Positions 41,733-50,292 of a stretch of 64,000 nt of DNA are shown here, piece by piece. Position 1 is the first letter of the stretch; each line of letters starts with the position of its first letter. The notes beneath the pieces are model-generated. The model ran no database searches. It saw only the letters and a program-made list of their open reading frames with translations, and was not told the DNA's origin. This DNA is from Rhodomicrobium vannielii ATCC 17100 (GTDB taxonomy: Bacteria; Pseudomonadota; Alphaproteobacteria; Rhizobiales; Rhodomicrobiaceae): NCBI RefSeq assembly GCF_000166055.1, contig NC_014664.1, forward strand, positions 2,238,001-2,302,000, given 5' to 3'. The position numbers and the translations under genes are program-made.

Positions 41733-41897
41733 ATGACCATCGATCATTTCGGTATCGCCGCTCTATACTCGAACGAGCAAGCTAGGCTGAAGCGCAAATT
41801 GCAACGGCGAGGATTATCGGCGTCTTCCGCAGACGACGCTGTGCAGGATGCGTTCGTTCGCCTGAATGAAAGCCGTCTCGCCTCCTTCAAACGTTGA
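41733..41897 (+). pseudogene. Truncated FecI-type ECF sigma factor
   Basis: The 54-residue frame contains LYSNEQARLKRKLQRRGLSA and ADDAVQDAFVRL, the region-2 start of a FecI-like sigma factor, then stops. Regions 2.4 and 4 are missing, so it cannot act as a sigma factor. It joins at once to a FecR C-terminal fragment, as if an internal deletion fused the two genes. Confidence 0.65.
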
Positions 41898-42136
41898 TCT
41901 CGACGCAATTCAGGCCTGGCGGCGCGATCGATACGCCGCTCGAAGCCGCGCTGGCGGATTTGCGCCGCTATCGTCTCGGACGCATTGACCTCCTGAGCGC
42001 CGTGGCCGGCCAGAAGAGGATCACCGCAGTTTTCGAGAAAAATCGCATCGACGATGCGCTCGACACCATAGCGGAAAGCCTCGATCTTCGCGTGATCCGC
42101 GCAACGAGCCTGTTCACCGCGCTCGTGGCCAACTAG
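41894..42136 (+). pseudogene. FecR C-terminal fragment
   Basis: The reading PLEAALADLRRYRLGRIDLL, then KRITAVFEKNRIDDALDTIA and ESLDLRVIR, matches the C-terminal periplasmic (DUF4974-like) part of FecR anti-sigma factors. Cytoplasmic and transmembrane parts are absent. It overlaps the sigma fragment by 4 bases, and its TAG stop is at the edge of the first inverted-repeat element. Confidence 0.65.
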
Positions 42137-42206
42137 TGGAGCGAATTTGACATTTGAGTCCCGGTTGCAGCGAGCTCTCGTTCAAATGTAAAATTCAAAA
42201 GCTCCA
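42137..42206. repeat. Imperfect inverted-repeat element A
   Basis: TGGAGCGAATTTGACATTTG (42137-42156) and the opposite arm TTCAAATGTAAAATTCAAAA (42181-42200, continuing GCTCCA) form an imperfect inverted repeat of about 22-26 bp. It is preceded by CTAG, like element B 17 bases further on. Confidence 0.55.
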
Positions 42207-42222
42207 ATAAAATTATCACGTT

Positions 42223-42300
42223 GCTAGTGGTCCTTATGATTCCGACATTTGTTCACGAGGTGCTGCGTACGGATGCAAATGTCGGAATCGGACCACTAGC
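42223..42300. repeat. Inverted-repeat element B, MITE-like
   Basis: Left arm GCTAGTGGTCC (42223-42233), TTAT, GATTCCGACATTTG (42238-42251); right arm CAAATGTCGGAATC (42276-42289) and GGACCACTAGC (42290-42300). The arms match over 25 bp except for the 4-base insert, with a 24-base centre. Size 78 bp, no coding capacity. Confidence 0.7.
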
Positions 42301-42409
42301 ACCGCCCCCAAAAAAAGGACCGTAGCCGCTAATTACTCCGCCCGCGCCTGGTGTCTCCGTAAATGGAGGCGCTGGGCCGCCTCCTCGAAACTGGGCAAGG
42401 GGTTGGGGC

Positions 42410-42875
42410 ATGAGTAAGGCACGCGTGCGCGTAAAGCGCGCGCCGAGAGCCATCGCGGCTTGCGTCGCGGGGGTCGTTTTCTTCTTTTGAACGTCGTTCG
42501 ATAGTGTTTTGGCGCAGTCTGCGCAGCAAAGCGCCGGCAGACAGATCAGCATCCCGGCGCAGTCACTGGCTTCAGCGCTCGTCGCTTTCTCGTTGTTCCT
42601 ACACTTTTACCTCCGCGACCTCAGCGAAGGTTGTCGCTGGAGGAGCAGTCACCCCGCTTAACGGAAGTGAGACGTTGGACGAGATCGTGGTGGAGGATGG
42701 CGCCGGTCAGCAATTCTTCGGCACGACGCCAGCGGACACCGGGACAACCGACATGTCCGGAGACCTTCTGCAGGTCAGAAAGGATGGAACCGGCGATGCC
42801 AACGCCATCCTGAAAAATCTTCCAAACATCTCACGAGGGCGCGCGCCACCGACTGAAAAAGACCCGGTTTCGTGA
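42410..42875 (+). pseudogene. FecA-like TonB-dependent receptor, 5' remnant
   Basis: ATG 42410 opens a signal peptide that is interrupted by TGA at 42488-42490; the frame continues with QSAGRQISIPAQSLASALVA, the start of a secretin/TonB short N-terminal (STN) domain. A frameshift follows near 42590. A second frame then gives NGSETLDEIVVEDGAGQQFF and MSGDLLQVRKDGTGDANAIL, the TonB-box/plug start. The beta-barrel is absent. Together with the two preceding fragments this is a decayed fecIRA-type siderophore locus. Confidence 0.7.
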
Positions 42876-42986
42876 ACCTCGGACTTCGCCTCACGCTCCG
42901 AACGCAGGACGGCCGCACCATATGAAAATCGGCGCCAAGATCGCTCCCGCGCCGACATCGCATGTCCGATTGTAGGGTGAGCCCGG

Positions 42987-43574
42987 CTAAATCCGCTTCT
43001 GTACGACCGGGGCTTCGGGCTCCATGCCTTTATCTTCGATCGCGACGCGATAGACCCAGCGACCCCACGCGAAGCTTACCACATTGCCGGTTGCGGCTTC
43101 CGTTATCGCCATAAGCTTGGCGTTGTCGGGGATGACCTGATCGGTGATCTGCTCGCGGCTGACGATCAGAAGCGCCAGACGGCGGTGATCGTTCGTCACG
43201 AATTCGGTGTAAAGTCCTGGCCGGAGATGTGCCGACGGCGCATCGGCGAATGCCTTGAGCGCGTCGCTCGACGACAGCACCGGCGTGACCGGCATTTCGT
43301 CCGACTTCCGTTCGGCGCTTACGCCCGTGAAGCGGGTGACCGCCGGGCGCGACCGCCAAGACTGCGTGTCCGCTTGCGACGGCGCGACAGACTGGACTTC
43401 CGCCATCTGCATCGCATAAAAACCAGCGCCGGACACCTGAGCCGGGCGCGTCATCTCGAAAAACGAGACGAGGCCGCACAGCGGCAGGGCCATCAGCGCC
43501 CCGTACAAGGAGGCGCGTGCCAACGATCCAAGGGCCGAGAAACTCGTTTTCGTGGTGCTTTGCGCGTTGCTCAT
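42987..43574 (-). CDS. Hypothetical single-span membrane protein, 195 aa
   Basis: ATG 43574 has GAAGG just upstream. One hydrophobic helix (about residues 22-44, ASLYGALMALPLCGLVSFFE) is followed by a periplasmic-looking, Ser/Pro-rich region and a C-terminal part with HRRLALLIVSREQITDQVIP and GNVVSFAWGRWVYRVAI. I do not recognise the family. It stands alone, between the fec remnants and ruvB, with normal GC and codon use for the core genome. Confidence 0.6.
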   Translation of the reverse strand: MSNAQSTTKTSFSALGSLARASLYGALMALPLCGLVSFFEMTRPAQVSGAGFYAMQMAEVQSVAPSQADTQSWRSRPAVTRFTGVSAERKSDEMPVTPVLSSSDALKAFADAPSAHLRPGLYTEFVTNDHRRLALLIVSREQITDQVIPDNAKLMAITEAATGNVVSFAWGRWVYRVAIEDKGMEPEAPVVQKRI

Positions 43575-43942
43575 GGCCTTCACAATAATAGAGAGCACTT
43601 GTCCCGTCTACATCCCGGAGGGTCGTTTCGGATCAAGGCTAATTGATGATAGCGTTCGCTGAAAGGGCGGCCGAACCAACAAATTTATGTGACAGGGAGC
43701 TTTACAAAAAGTAACAGAAGCGCCTGACGTACGCTAAACTTTAATCGTCAGGCGTTCTGTTCCATCCAGCGTGGCATTTGAAACCACGTGGTGGAACCCG
43801 TGCAGCATACTCGCTGCTTGTCTTTATAAAAGGTCATTCCCGCCGCCTTGTCATTATAAAAGCGGCGAGGTTACGAAATCCTCTGTGTGAAACCTGTGGG
43901 AGAAATTTGACAAGCGCCAAAAGCGCGAGTCGAGAAAGCGAC
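43575..43942. other. Intergenic region downstream of ruvB
   Basis: Gene-free 368 bases. The segment 43760-43942 is the apparent 3' untranslated region of ruvB and contains two near-copies of TTATAAAA (43823-43830, 43854-43861). The segment 43701-43759 is a strong hairpin, listed separately. The remainder carries the promoter of the minus-strand hypothetical gene. Confidence 0.5.
43701..43759 (-). terminator. Terminator of ruvB transcript
   Basis: CGCCTGACG (43721-43729) pairs with CGTCAGGCG (43746-43754), extended by CAGAA/TTCTG across a one-base bulge (43715-43759). On the minus strand it is followed by TTACTTTTTG. Distance from the ruvB stop is about 185 bases. Confidence 0.7.
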
Positions 43943-44986
43943 TCAGCCTTCGCGCGAACCGTCGAACAGGGGCATTTGCTGGTCGCGAATGGCCTGCGGC
44001 GCGGCCAGGCCGAGATGCCGGAACGCCTTCAATGTGAGCACGCGCCCGCGAGGCGTCCGCCCGATGAACCCCTGCTGCAACAGATAGGGCTCGATCACCT
44101 CCTCGATGGCATCCTTGCCCTCGGAAAGCGCCGCGGCGATCGTCTCGATGCCGACCGGGCCGCCGCCGTAGTTCACGCCGATGCACCGGAGATAGCGATG
44201 GTCCATGGCGTCGAGGCCGAGGCTGTCCACTTCGAGCTTGCCGAGCGCGGCGTCGGCAACCGCGCGGTCCACCTCGTCCACTCCACCGACCGCCGCGAAG
44301 TCGCGCACCCGGCGCAACAGACGGCCCGCAACGCGCGGCGTGCCCCGGCTGCGGCGTGCCACCTCGCGCGCTCCATCCGCCGTCATCGTCATGTGAAGAA
44401 CACGCGCGCCGCGCCGCACGATCTCTTCGAGTTCGTCATCCGTGTAGAAGTTGAGCCGGATCGGGATGCCGAAACGGTCGCGCAGCGGCGTGGTGAGCAA
44501 CCCCGTCCGCGTCGTCGCGCCGACGAGCGTGAACTTCGCGAGGTCGATGCGCACGGAGCGCGCCGCCGGACCCTCGCCGATGATGAGGTCGAGCTGGAAA
44601 TCCTCCATCGCCGGGTACAGGATTTCCTCCACCGCCGGGTTGAGCCGGTGGATTTCGTCGATGAAAAGCACGTCGCGATCTTCGAGATTTGTGAGCAGCG
44701 CCGCGAGGTCGCCCGCTTTGGCGATAACCGGACCGGACGTCATCTTGAAATTCACGCCGAGTTCGCGCGCCACGATCTGCGCGAGCGTCGTCTTGCCGAG
44801 GCCGGGGGGGCCCGCGAACAGCACATGGTCCAGCGCCTCGCCGCGCGCGCGCGCCGCATCGATGAACACCTTCATGTTCGCGCGCGCCTGCGCCTGCCCG
44901 ATGAACTCGGCCAGACGTTGCGGACGCAGCGAAAGCTCGCCCGCGTCTTCGTCCTGTCTTTCGCGGTCGAGAAGCCGTGCGGTCAT
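43943..44986 (-). CDS. ruvB: Holliday junction branch-migration helicase RuvB
   Basis: The 347-residue AAA+ motor drives branch migration with RuvA. Walker [10 protein letters not shown], Walker [10 protein letters not shown], sensor [20 protein letters not shown] and the C-terminal winged helix ([20 protein letters not shown]) are intact and full length. It is not next to ruvC or ruvA here: the upstream neighbour is the ligase-associated exonuclease, 52 bases away in the same orientation, so DNA-repair genes share this transcript. Confidence 0.97.
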   Translation of the reverse strand: MTARLLDRERQDEDAGELSLRPQRLAEFIGQAQARANMKVFIDAARARGEALDHVLFAGPPGLGKTTLAQIVARELGVNFKMTSGPVIAKAGDLAALLTNLEDRDVLFIDEIHRLNPAVEEILYPAMEDFQLDLIIGEGPAARSVRIDLAKFTLVGATTRTGLLTTPLRDRFGIPIRLNFYTDDELEEIVRRGARVLHMTMTADGAREVARRSRGTPRVAGRLLRRVRDFAAVGGVDEVDRAVADAALGKLEVDSLGLDAMDHRYLRCIGVNYGGGPVGIETIAAALSEGKDAIEEVIEPYLLQQGFIGRTPRGRVLTLKAFRHLGLAAPQAIRDQQMPLFDGSREG

Positions 44987-45038
44987 GGGCCGACGCTAGC
45001 GGATTCTGCCGGGCATGCGCAAAACAAAACCGTGGTGC

Positions 45039-46049
45039 TCATTCCGCCTCCTCGTCTTCGTAGCCGAGTAACGACAGCGCGCGCGCCCGAAGCCCGAGCT
45101 TCCGACAGTAATGGACGAGCGCCTCCTCGCGGCCATGCGTGACCCAGATTTCTTCCGCACCCGTCTCTCGAATGGTGTCGATCAGCTCCGGCCAGTCGCA
45201 ATGGTCGGAGATGATGAGCGGCAGTTCCACGCGTTGCTGTTTGGCGCGCGCGCGGATCTGCATCCAGCCGGACGCGGCGGCGGGAATGACATCGGGGAGC
45301 GAGCGCGACCACCGGTCGGCGAGCGCCAACGGCGGGCAGAGCACGATCTCGCCCGCGAGGGCCTTGCGGTTGGCGGGCGTCACCGGCTCATAAGGGCCGA
45401 GCGCCACGCCGCGTGCCTCGTAAAGCTCGGTCAGCTTCATCAGGGCCCCGTGAAGATAAATGGGGCGGTCATAACCCGCGCGGCGCAGTTCCGCGATGAG
45501 CCGCTGCGTCTTGCCGAGCGCGTAGCAGCCGATGGCGTGGCAGCTTTGCGGGAAGATCGCGAGCGAGTTCAGCAGCTTCTCTACTTCGCGCTGCGGGTCT
45601 GGGTGGCAGAAAACCGGCAAGCCGAAGGTTGCCTCCGTTACGAAGACGTCGCACGGCACAAGCTCGAACGGCCGCGCGGTTGGATCGGCCGTGCGCTTGT
45701 AATCGCCGGAGACGACAAGCCGCGCGCCGCCATGTTCGATCAGCACCTGCGCCGCGCCGAGGATATGCCCCGCCGGGTAGAGTGTGACGCGCGCCTCGCC
45801 CCAGTGAATCGGCTGGCGATATGGAAGATCGACGCGCTGGCACGCGAAGCCCTCGCCGTAGCGGCACGCCATGATGGCGAGCGTGTCCGGCGTGGCGGCG
45901 ACCTTCGCGTGGCCGCTGCGCGCGTGGTCCGAGTGTCCATGCGTGACGATGGCAGCATCGACCGGCCGAACGGGATCTATGAAGAAGCCGCCCGCCTTGC
46001 AATAAAGACCCTCGGAGCGCACCTCCATCCACTCGCGCGGGTGGATCAT
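45039..46049 (-). CDS. Ligase-associated DNA exonuclease (metallo-beta-lactamase fold)
   Basis: A 336-residue MBL/beta-CASP-type enzyme. The zinc motif THGHSDHARSGH, VVSGDYKRTADPTARPFELV and CYALGKTQRLIAELRRAGYD fit the bacterial exonuclease usually encoded with an ATP-dependent DNA ligase and the Lhr-type helicase, a repair cassette of alphaproteobacteria. Here it is divergent from the helicase at 46532, with a small ORF between; no ATP-dependent ligase lies in the window. It leads into ruvB. Role: 3'-end or flap processing in repair, inferred from the family. Confidence 0.9.
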   Translation of the reverse strand: MIHPREWMEVRSEGLYCKAGGFFIDPVRPVDAAIVTHGHSDHARSGHAKVAATPDTLAIMACRYGEGFACQRVDLPYRQPIHWGEARVTLYPAGHILGAAQVLIEHGGARLVVSGDYKRTADPTARPFELVPCDVFVTEATFGLPVFCHPDPQREVEKLLNSLAIFPQSCHAIGCYALGKTQRLIAELRRAGYDRPIYLHGALMKLTELYEARGVALGPYEPVTPANRKALAGEIVLCPPLALADRWSRSLPDVIPAAASGWMQIRARAKQQRVELPLIISDHCDWPELIDTIRETGAEEIWVTHGREEALVHYCRKLGLRARALSLLGYEDEEAE

Positions 46050-46125
46050 TGCCCCGAAAAGCCCACTCCCCGAAATTTCCTGCCGTCAAATCTCATGGCC
46101 TTCGTCCCATCCCGCACGTTTAACC

Positions 46126-46413
46126 TCATTTTTTGCCCTGCCCGATCCCATGGTCCGCGAGGATGGACAACGCTTCCGCCACCGACAATTCGCGCCAGTC
46201 GTCAGCCGGCGTCCCCTCGCGGCGGATCAGTGACGCCGCCTGCCGAAGCCCCGCGCGCATCTGGTCTTCGCGCACGCCAGCCGCCGCAGCCGCGCCTTGC
46301 AGGCTTTCGGCGGCGGCGAGCTTCTCAAGGAGATCGAGAATGCGTACCGTCCCCTCATGACCTTTGTCATTCTCTCCGAACAGGTCGGGGACGGATCTGG
46401 CTGCGTCTGTCAT
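46126..46413 (-). CDS. Hypothetical protein, 95 aa, in repair locus
   Basis: A small, helical, Ala-rich acidic protein with a repeated heptad-like pattern (RILDLLEKLAAAESLQGAAA, REDQMRAGLRQAASLIRREG). No family recognised. ATG 46413 is preceded by GAGGGTG; a GTG at 46422 is the alternative. It lies between the exonuclease (76 bases downstream, same strand) and the divergent helicase, so it is probably first in the exonuclease-ruvB transcript. Confidence 0.55.
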   Translation of the reverse strand: MTDAARSVPDLFGENDKGHEGTVRILDLLEKLAAAESLQGAAAAAGVREDQMRAGLRQAASLIRREGTPADDWRELSVAEALSILADHGIGQGKK

Positions 46414-46531
46414 CACCCTCACTCACGCATTTGATTGCAAGCCGCTTGATCTTATCGAGAACTCTGGTACAAAACAAGAACGATGTGCGTTGTGCGGCCA
46501 TGGATTAACCCGGATCGGTAGAGTTTTCCCC

Positions 46532-49066
46532 ATGGCGAAACGACGAACATCCGAGAATTTGCAAGAGGCTAACCCGCGAGACGGCGCTTCGGGCGACGAC
46601 GGCGAACATGTGCTTCCGTCTTATGTCGAGGCGTGGTTCGCGGCGCGCGGCTGGACGGCGCGGCCATGGCAGCGCGCGATGGTCGAGGCGTTCCGCGAGC
46701 GCCGCTCCACGCTGCTCATCGCGCCGACCGGCGGCGGCAAGACGCTGTCCGGCTTCCTGCCGAGCCTCATCGACATCCACGAGACGCGTAGCCAAGGCAT
46801 CCACACACTCTACATCTCGCCGCTGAAGGCGCTGACGAACGACATTGAGCGCAACCTCATGCGTCCCATCGCCGAGATGGACCTCGCCGTGAGCGTCGAA
46901 AGCCGCACGGGCGACACCCCGCAATCGAAGCGCGCCCGCCAGCGTCGCGCGCCGCCGAACCTGTTCCTCACCACGCCCGAAAGCCTGATGCTGATGCTCT
47001 CGTCACCCGACGCGGAACGCCTGTTCGCCGGGCTTCGCGCGGTGATCGTGGACGAGGTGCACAGTTTTGCGGCGACGAAGCGGGGCGATTTCACGGCGCT
47101 CGCCCTGTCGCGCCTCGCCGCGCTCGCGCCGCAGGCGGTACGCTTCGGCCTCTCGGCAACGGTGGCGGACCCTGCCGCGCTCGCGGCGTGGCTCGGCCCG
47201 GTCGGCGTGCCTGCCGCGCTTTTGCAATCCGGGCTGCCGATGGACCCGGATATTCGCCTGCTGGTGCCGGAAGAGACGCGCATGCCATACGGCGGCTTCA
47301 TGGCGCGCTACGCCGTGCCCGAAATCTACGACGCGATCCGCCGCGCTGGCACCTCCATCGTCTTCGTGAACACGCGCGCGCAGGCGGAACTCATGCTGCA
47401 AATGCTTTGGGACGCGAACGAGGAAAACCTGCCGATCGCGGTCTATCACGGCTCGCTCAGTCGCGAGCAGCGCCGCAAGGCCGAGGCGATGATGGCGGCG
47501 GGCAAGATCCGCAGCGTGGTGGCGACAGCGGCGCTGGAGCTTGGCATCGACTGGGGCGACGTCGATCTCGTGATCCAGGTGGCCGCGCCGAAGGGCGTCA
47601 GTCGCCTGCTTCAGCGCGTCGGCCGCTCGAACCACCGGCTCGATGAGCCGAGCCGCGCGTTTCTCGTGCCCGCGAACCGCTTCGAGGCGCTGGAATGCCG
47701 CGCCGCGCTCACGGCAATCGAGAAGGGCCAACTCGACGGCGAGGCGCCCGGCCCCGGCTCGCTCGACGTGGTGGCGCAGCATATCCTCAGTTGCGCGTGC
47801 AGCGGCCCCATCGACCCGGCCGCGCTGTTCCACGAAGTTCGCACCGCGCTCCCCTACGCCGATCTCCCGCGCGAGACGTTCGACCGGCTGTTCCAGTTCG
47901 CCATCGACGGCGGCTATGTGCTGCGGGCCTACGACCGCTACAAGCGCCTCACCGCGTTGCCCAACGGCCGCTTCCGCATCGCTAACCCGCATGTTGCGCG
48001 GCGGCATCGGCAGAATATCGGCGTGATCGTGGAGGCGGCGCGGCTCAGGGTGATGCGGCTGTCCGGCAAGGGGCGCGGCGGGCGCGTACTCGGCGAAGTG
48101 GAAGAATATTTCGCGCAAGGGCTGACGCCGGGCGACACGTTTTTCTTCGCGGGCGAACTGCTGGCCTTCGTCGGCGTCCGCGACATGACGCTTGAAGCGC
48201 GCCCCGCGGCGGGCGGCGAGCCGAAGGTGCCGGCCTATTCCGGCGGGCAGATGCCGCTGTCCACGTTCCTCGCGGATGGCGTGCGCGATCTGCTTGCCGA
48301 TCCGGCGCAGTGGAGCACGCTTCCGCCTGACGTGCGCGAATGGCTCGACCTTCAGGCGCGCTTCTCGGCGATCCCGCGCGCCGACCGGCTCCTCGTGGAG
48401 CACTTCCTCGAAGGGCGCTTCTACCGCACGGTGTTCTACACCTTCGCGGGCCGTCGCGCGAACCAGACGCTCGGCATGCTCATCACGCGGCGGATGGAGC
48501 ATCTCGGGCTGAAGCCGATCAGCTTCCAGATCACCGATTACGGCCTCGTCGTCTCGCATATCGCCCCGGCGACGAGCGATCACGTTGCGCAGTTTCTGGC
48601 ACCCGACATCCTCGGCGACGAACTGGAGGAATGGATCCTCGAAAGCCCGATGCTGAAGCGATCCTTCCGCCATGTCGCGACCGTGACCGGCCTCGTCGAG
48701 CAGCAGAACAACGCGGCGCGCAAGTCCATGCGGCAGATGACGATCTCGACCGACCTCATCTACGACGTGCTGCGCCGTCACGAGCCGGACCACATCCTGC
48801 TCAAGGTGACGCGGCGCGATGCCGAACGCGAATTGCTCGACCTCAAGCGCCTGTCCGAGCTTTTGACGCGCTATCGCGACCGCTTCCTCTTCATCGAACT
48901 CTCGCGCGCCTCGCCCTTTTCGATCCCGGTGCTGACGGACGTGCGCACGGAGCAGGTGCGCGGCTCCGGCGTGGAGCATCTGCTTGCGCAGGCCGCGATC
49001 ATGCATGACGCGGAGGACATGATGGAGGAGGTCCGCGCGGCGGTCGCCGGGCGCGTGCTTCACTGA
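46532..49066 (+). CDS. Ligase-associated DEXH-box helicase (Lhr-like)
   Basis: An 844-residue superfamily 2 helicase of the Lhr type. Walker A IAPTGGGKTLSGF (about 63-75), motif II DEVHSF, motif III FGLSATV, motif IV-VI region with IVFVNTRAQAELMLQML, VVATAALELGIDWGDVDLVI and LLQRVGRSNHRLDEPSR. The C-terminal Lhr-specific domains are complete, ending in VEHLLAQAAIMHDAEDMMEE. Size matches ligase-associated helicases (about 820 residues) and not full-length Lhr (about 1500). Start at ATG 46532; upstream reading is not supported by a site. Probably acts with the divergent exonuclease in DNA repair. Confidence 0.95.
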   Translation: MAKRRTSENLQEANPRDGASGDDGEHVLPSYVEAWFAARGWTARPWQRAMVEAFRERRSTLLIAPTGGGKTLSGFLPSLIDIHETRSQGIHTLYISPLKALTNDIERNLMRPIAEMDLAVSVESRTGDTPQSKRARQRRAPPNLFLTTPESLMLMLSSPDAERLFAGLRAVIVDEVHSFAATKRGDFTALALSRLAALAPQAVRFGLSATVADPAALAAWLGPVGVPAALLQSGLPMDPDIRLLVPEETRMPYGGFMARYAVPEIYDAIRRAGTSIVFVNTRAQAELMLQMLWDANEENLPIAVYHGSLSREQRRKAEAMMAAGKIRSVVATAALELGIDWGDVDLVIQVAAPKGVSRLLQRVGRSNHRLDEPSRAFLVPANRFEALECRAALTAIEKGQLDGEAPGPGSLDVVAQHILSCACSGPIDPAALFHEVRTALPYADLPRETFDRLFQFAIDGGYVLRAYDRYKRLTALPNGRFRIANPHVARRHRQNIGVIVEAARLRVMRLSGKGRGGRVLGEVEEYFAQGLTPGDTFFFAGELLAFVGVRDMTLEARPAAGGEPKVPAYSGGQMPLSTFLADGVRDLLADPAQWSTLPPDVREWLDLQARFSAIPRADRLLVEHFLEGRFYRTVFYTFAGRRANQTLGMLITRRMEHLGLKPISFQITDYGLVVSHIAPATSDHVAQFLAPDILGDELEEWILESPMLKRSFRHVATVTGLVEQQNNAARKSMRQMTISTDLIYDVLRRHEPDHILLKVTRRDAERELLDLKRLSELLTRYRDRFLFIELSRASPFSIPVLTDVRTEQVRGSGVEHLLAQAAIMHDAEDMMEEVRAAVAGRVLH

Positions 49067-49248
49067 CGGGCGCATCTCCTGACTACAAAAACGGCAAACG
49101 CCTTTCCCGATGTATTTTTACCACTAGCGGTTGCGCGTCTACGTCTACGCTCTCTTTCAGGTTGTTAGCGAATCGCGACTCTTCCTATGGTTGAGCAAGT
49201 TTGCGTCCGATCATTCTGCCGCGCCCGGCGGCCAATCGAGAGACCGAC

Positions 49249-50292
49249 ATGAGCAAACCGCTTTTGCTTGCCGCCCTTTCCCTGTTTCTCGCTGGAAACG
49301 TGATGGCGGCGGAAGACGATTCAGCCAGCACCGAAAAAACGGAAAGCTCGGCAAAGCCCGCGAAAGCCGCGAAAAAGAGTGCGGACGCCAAGGAAGAAAA
49401 GGCCGAGGACAAGAAGGCCGAGCCGACCTATCCCGATTGGGATGTCGCTTTCGGCGCGGGCGCCGCAACAGATTACGTGTTCCGCGGCATCAGCCAGTCG
49501 AACCGCAATCCTTCGTGGAATTCCTATGTCGAATTCCGCTACACGCCGCAGAAGGATGTGCAGTTCTACGCCGGCACGAGCATTTACCAGATCGACTTTC
49601 CGAACGATGCCTTCGCCGAAGTTGACTTCTACGGCGGCGTGCGCCCAACCTTCGACAAGGTCGTGTTCGACTTCGGGTTCTGGTATTACTGGTATCCCGG
49701 CGGCCGCACCTATAACGGTCTTGAGCCTGCGTATCTCAACTGCACGAACGGCTTTTACACGCCGACCGGCGGCTGCAATACGCTGGAAGCGCGGCTCGAC
49801 TTCTACGAAGTCTACGGCAAGGCCACCTACACGCCCGACGACAAGCTCACGCTCGGTGTCGCGGCCTATTATTCGCCCTCATGGCTGAATACGGGCGCGC
49901 CCGGCACATACGCCTCCTGGACCGCAAAATATGTGCTGCCCGACAAGAACTTGCTGCCCGATGGTCTCGGCTGGTACATCTCGGGCGAATGGGGCAACTA
50001 TTTCTTCGGTGACACGAAAGACTTCTACGGCAACATTCCGCTGCCGGACTATGCGACGTGGAATGCGGGCCTCGCCTTCACCTATGACGTGATGACGCTC
50101 GACCTTCGCTACTACGACACAGACCTGTCGGAAGCGCAGTGCAACGTGCTGACGGGCGACGACACGGCAACCTTCCGCACGAAGAACATCACGGACATCA
50201 ATGCGAGCGGGCTTGGCTCGAAGTGGTGTGGCGCGGCCTTTGTCGGCAAGCTGTCGTTCGACATGACGGCGAAGACCAACCTCCTCAAGTGA
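49249..50292 (+). CDS. TorF-family outer-membrane porin-like protein
   Basis: A 347-residue outer-membrane beta-barrel. The signal peptide ends NVMAAE, followed by a Lys/Glu/Ala-rich linker of about 35 residues (KPAKAAKKSADAKEEKAEDK) and then the family start WDVAFGAGAATDYVFRGISQ, typical of the TorF/'gcw_chp' family. Aromatic-rich alternating strands follow up to AAFVGKLSFDM. Substrate unknown. The lysine-rich linker between signal and barrel is longer than I expect for the family. The 3' end overlaps the convergent MFS gene by 8 bases. Confidence 0.85.
   Translation: MSKPLLLAALSLFLAGNVMAAEDDSASTEKTESSAKPAKAAKKSADAKEEKAEDKKAEPTYPDWDVAFGAGAATDYVFRGISQSNRNPSWNSYVEFRYTPQKDVQFYAGTSIYQIDFPNDAFAEVDFYGGVRPTFDKVVFDFGFWYYWYPGGRTYNGLEPAYLNCTNGFYTPTGGCNTLEARLDFYEVYGKATYTPDDKLTLGVAAYYSPSWLNTGAPGTYASWTAKYVLPDKNLLPDGLGWYISGEWGNYFFGDTKDFYGNIPLPDYATWNAGLAFTYDVMTLDLRYYDTDLSEAQCNVLTGDDTATFRTKNITDINASGLGSKWCGAAFVGKLSFDMTAKTNLLK

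Noticed and set aside
47003-49075. 690-codon minus-strand frame opposite the Lhr-type helicase
   Set aside because: Shadow of the helicase gene; Arg/His-rich, no motif and no ribosome site.
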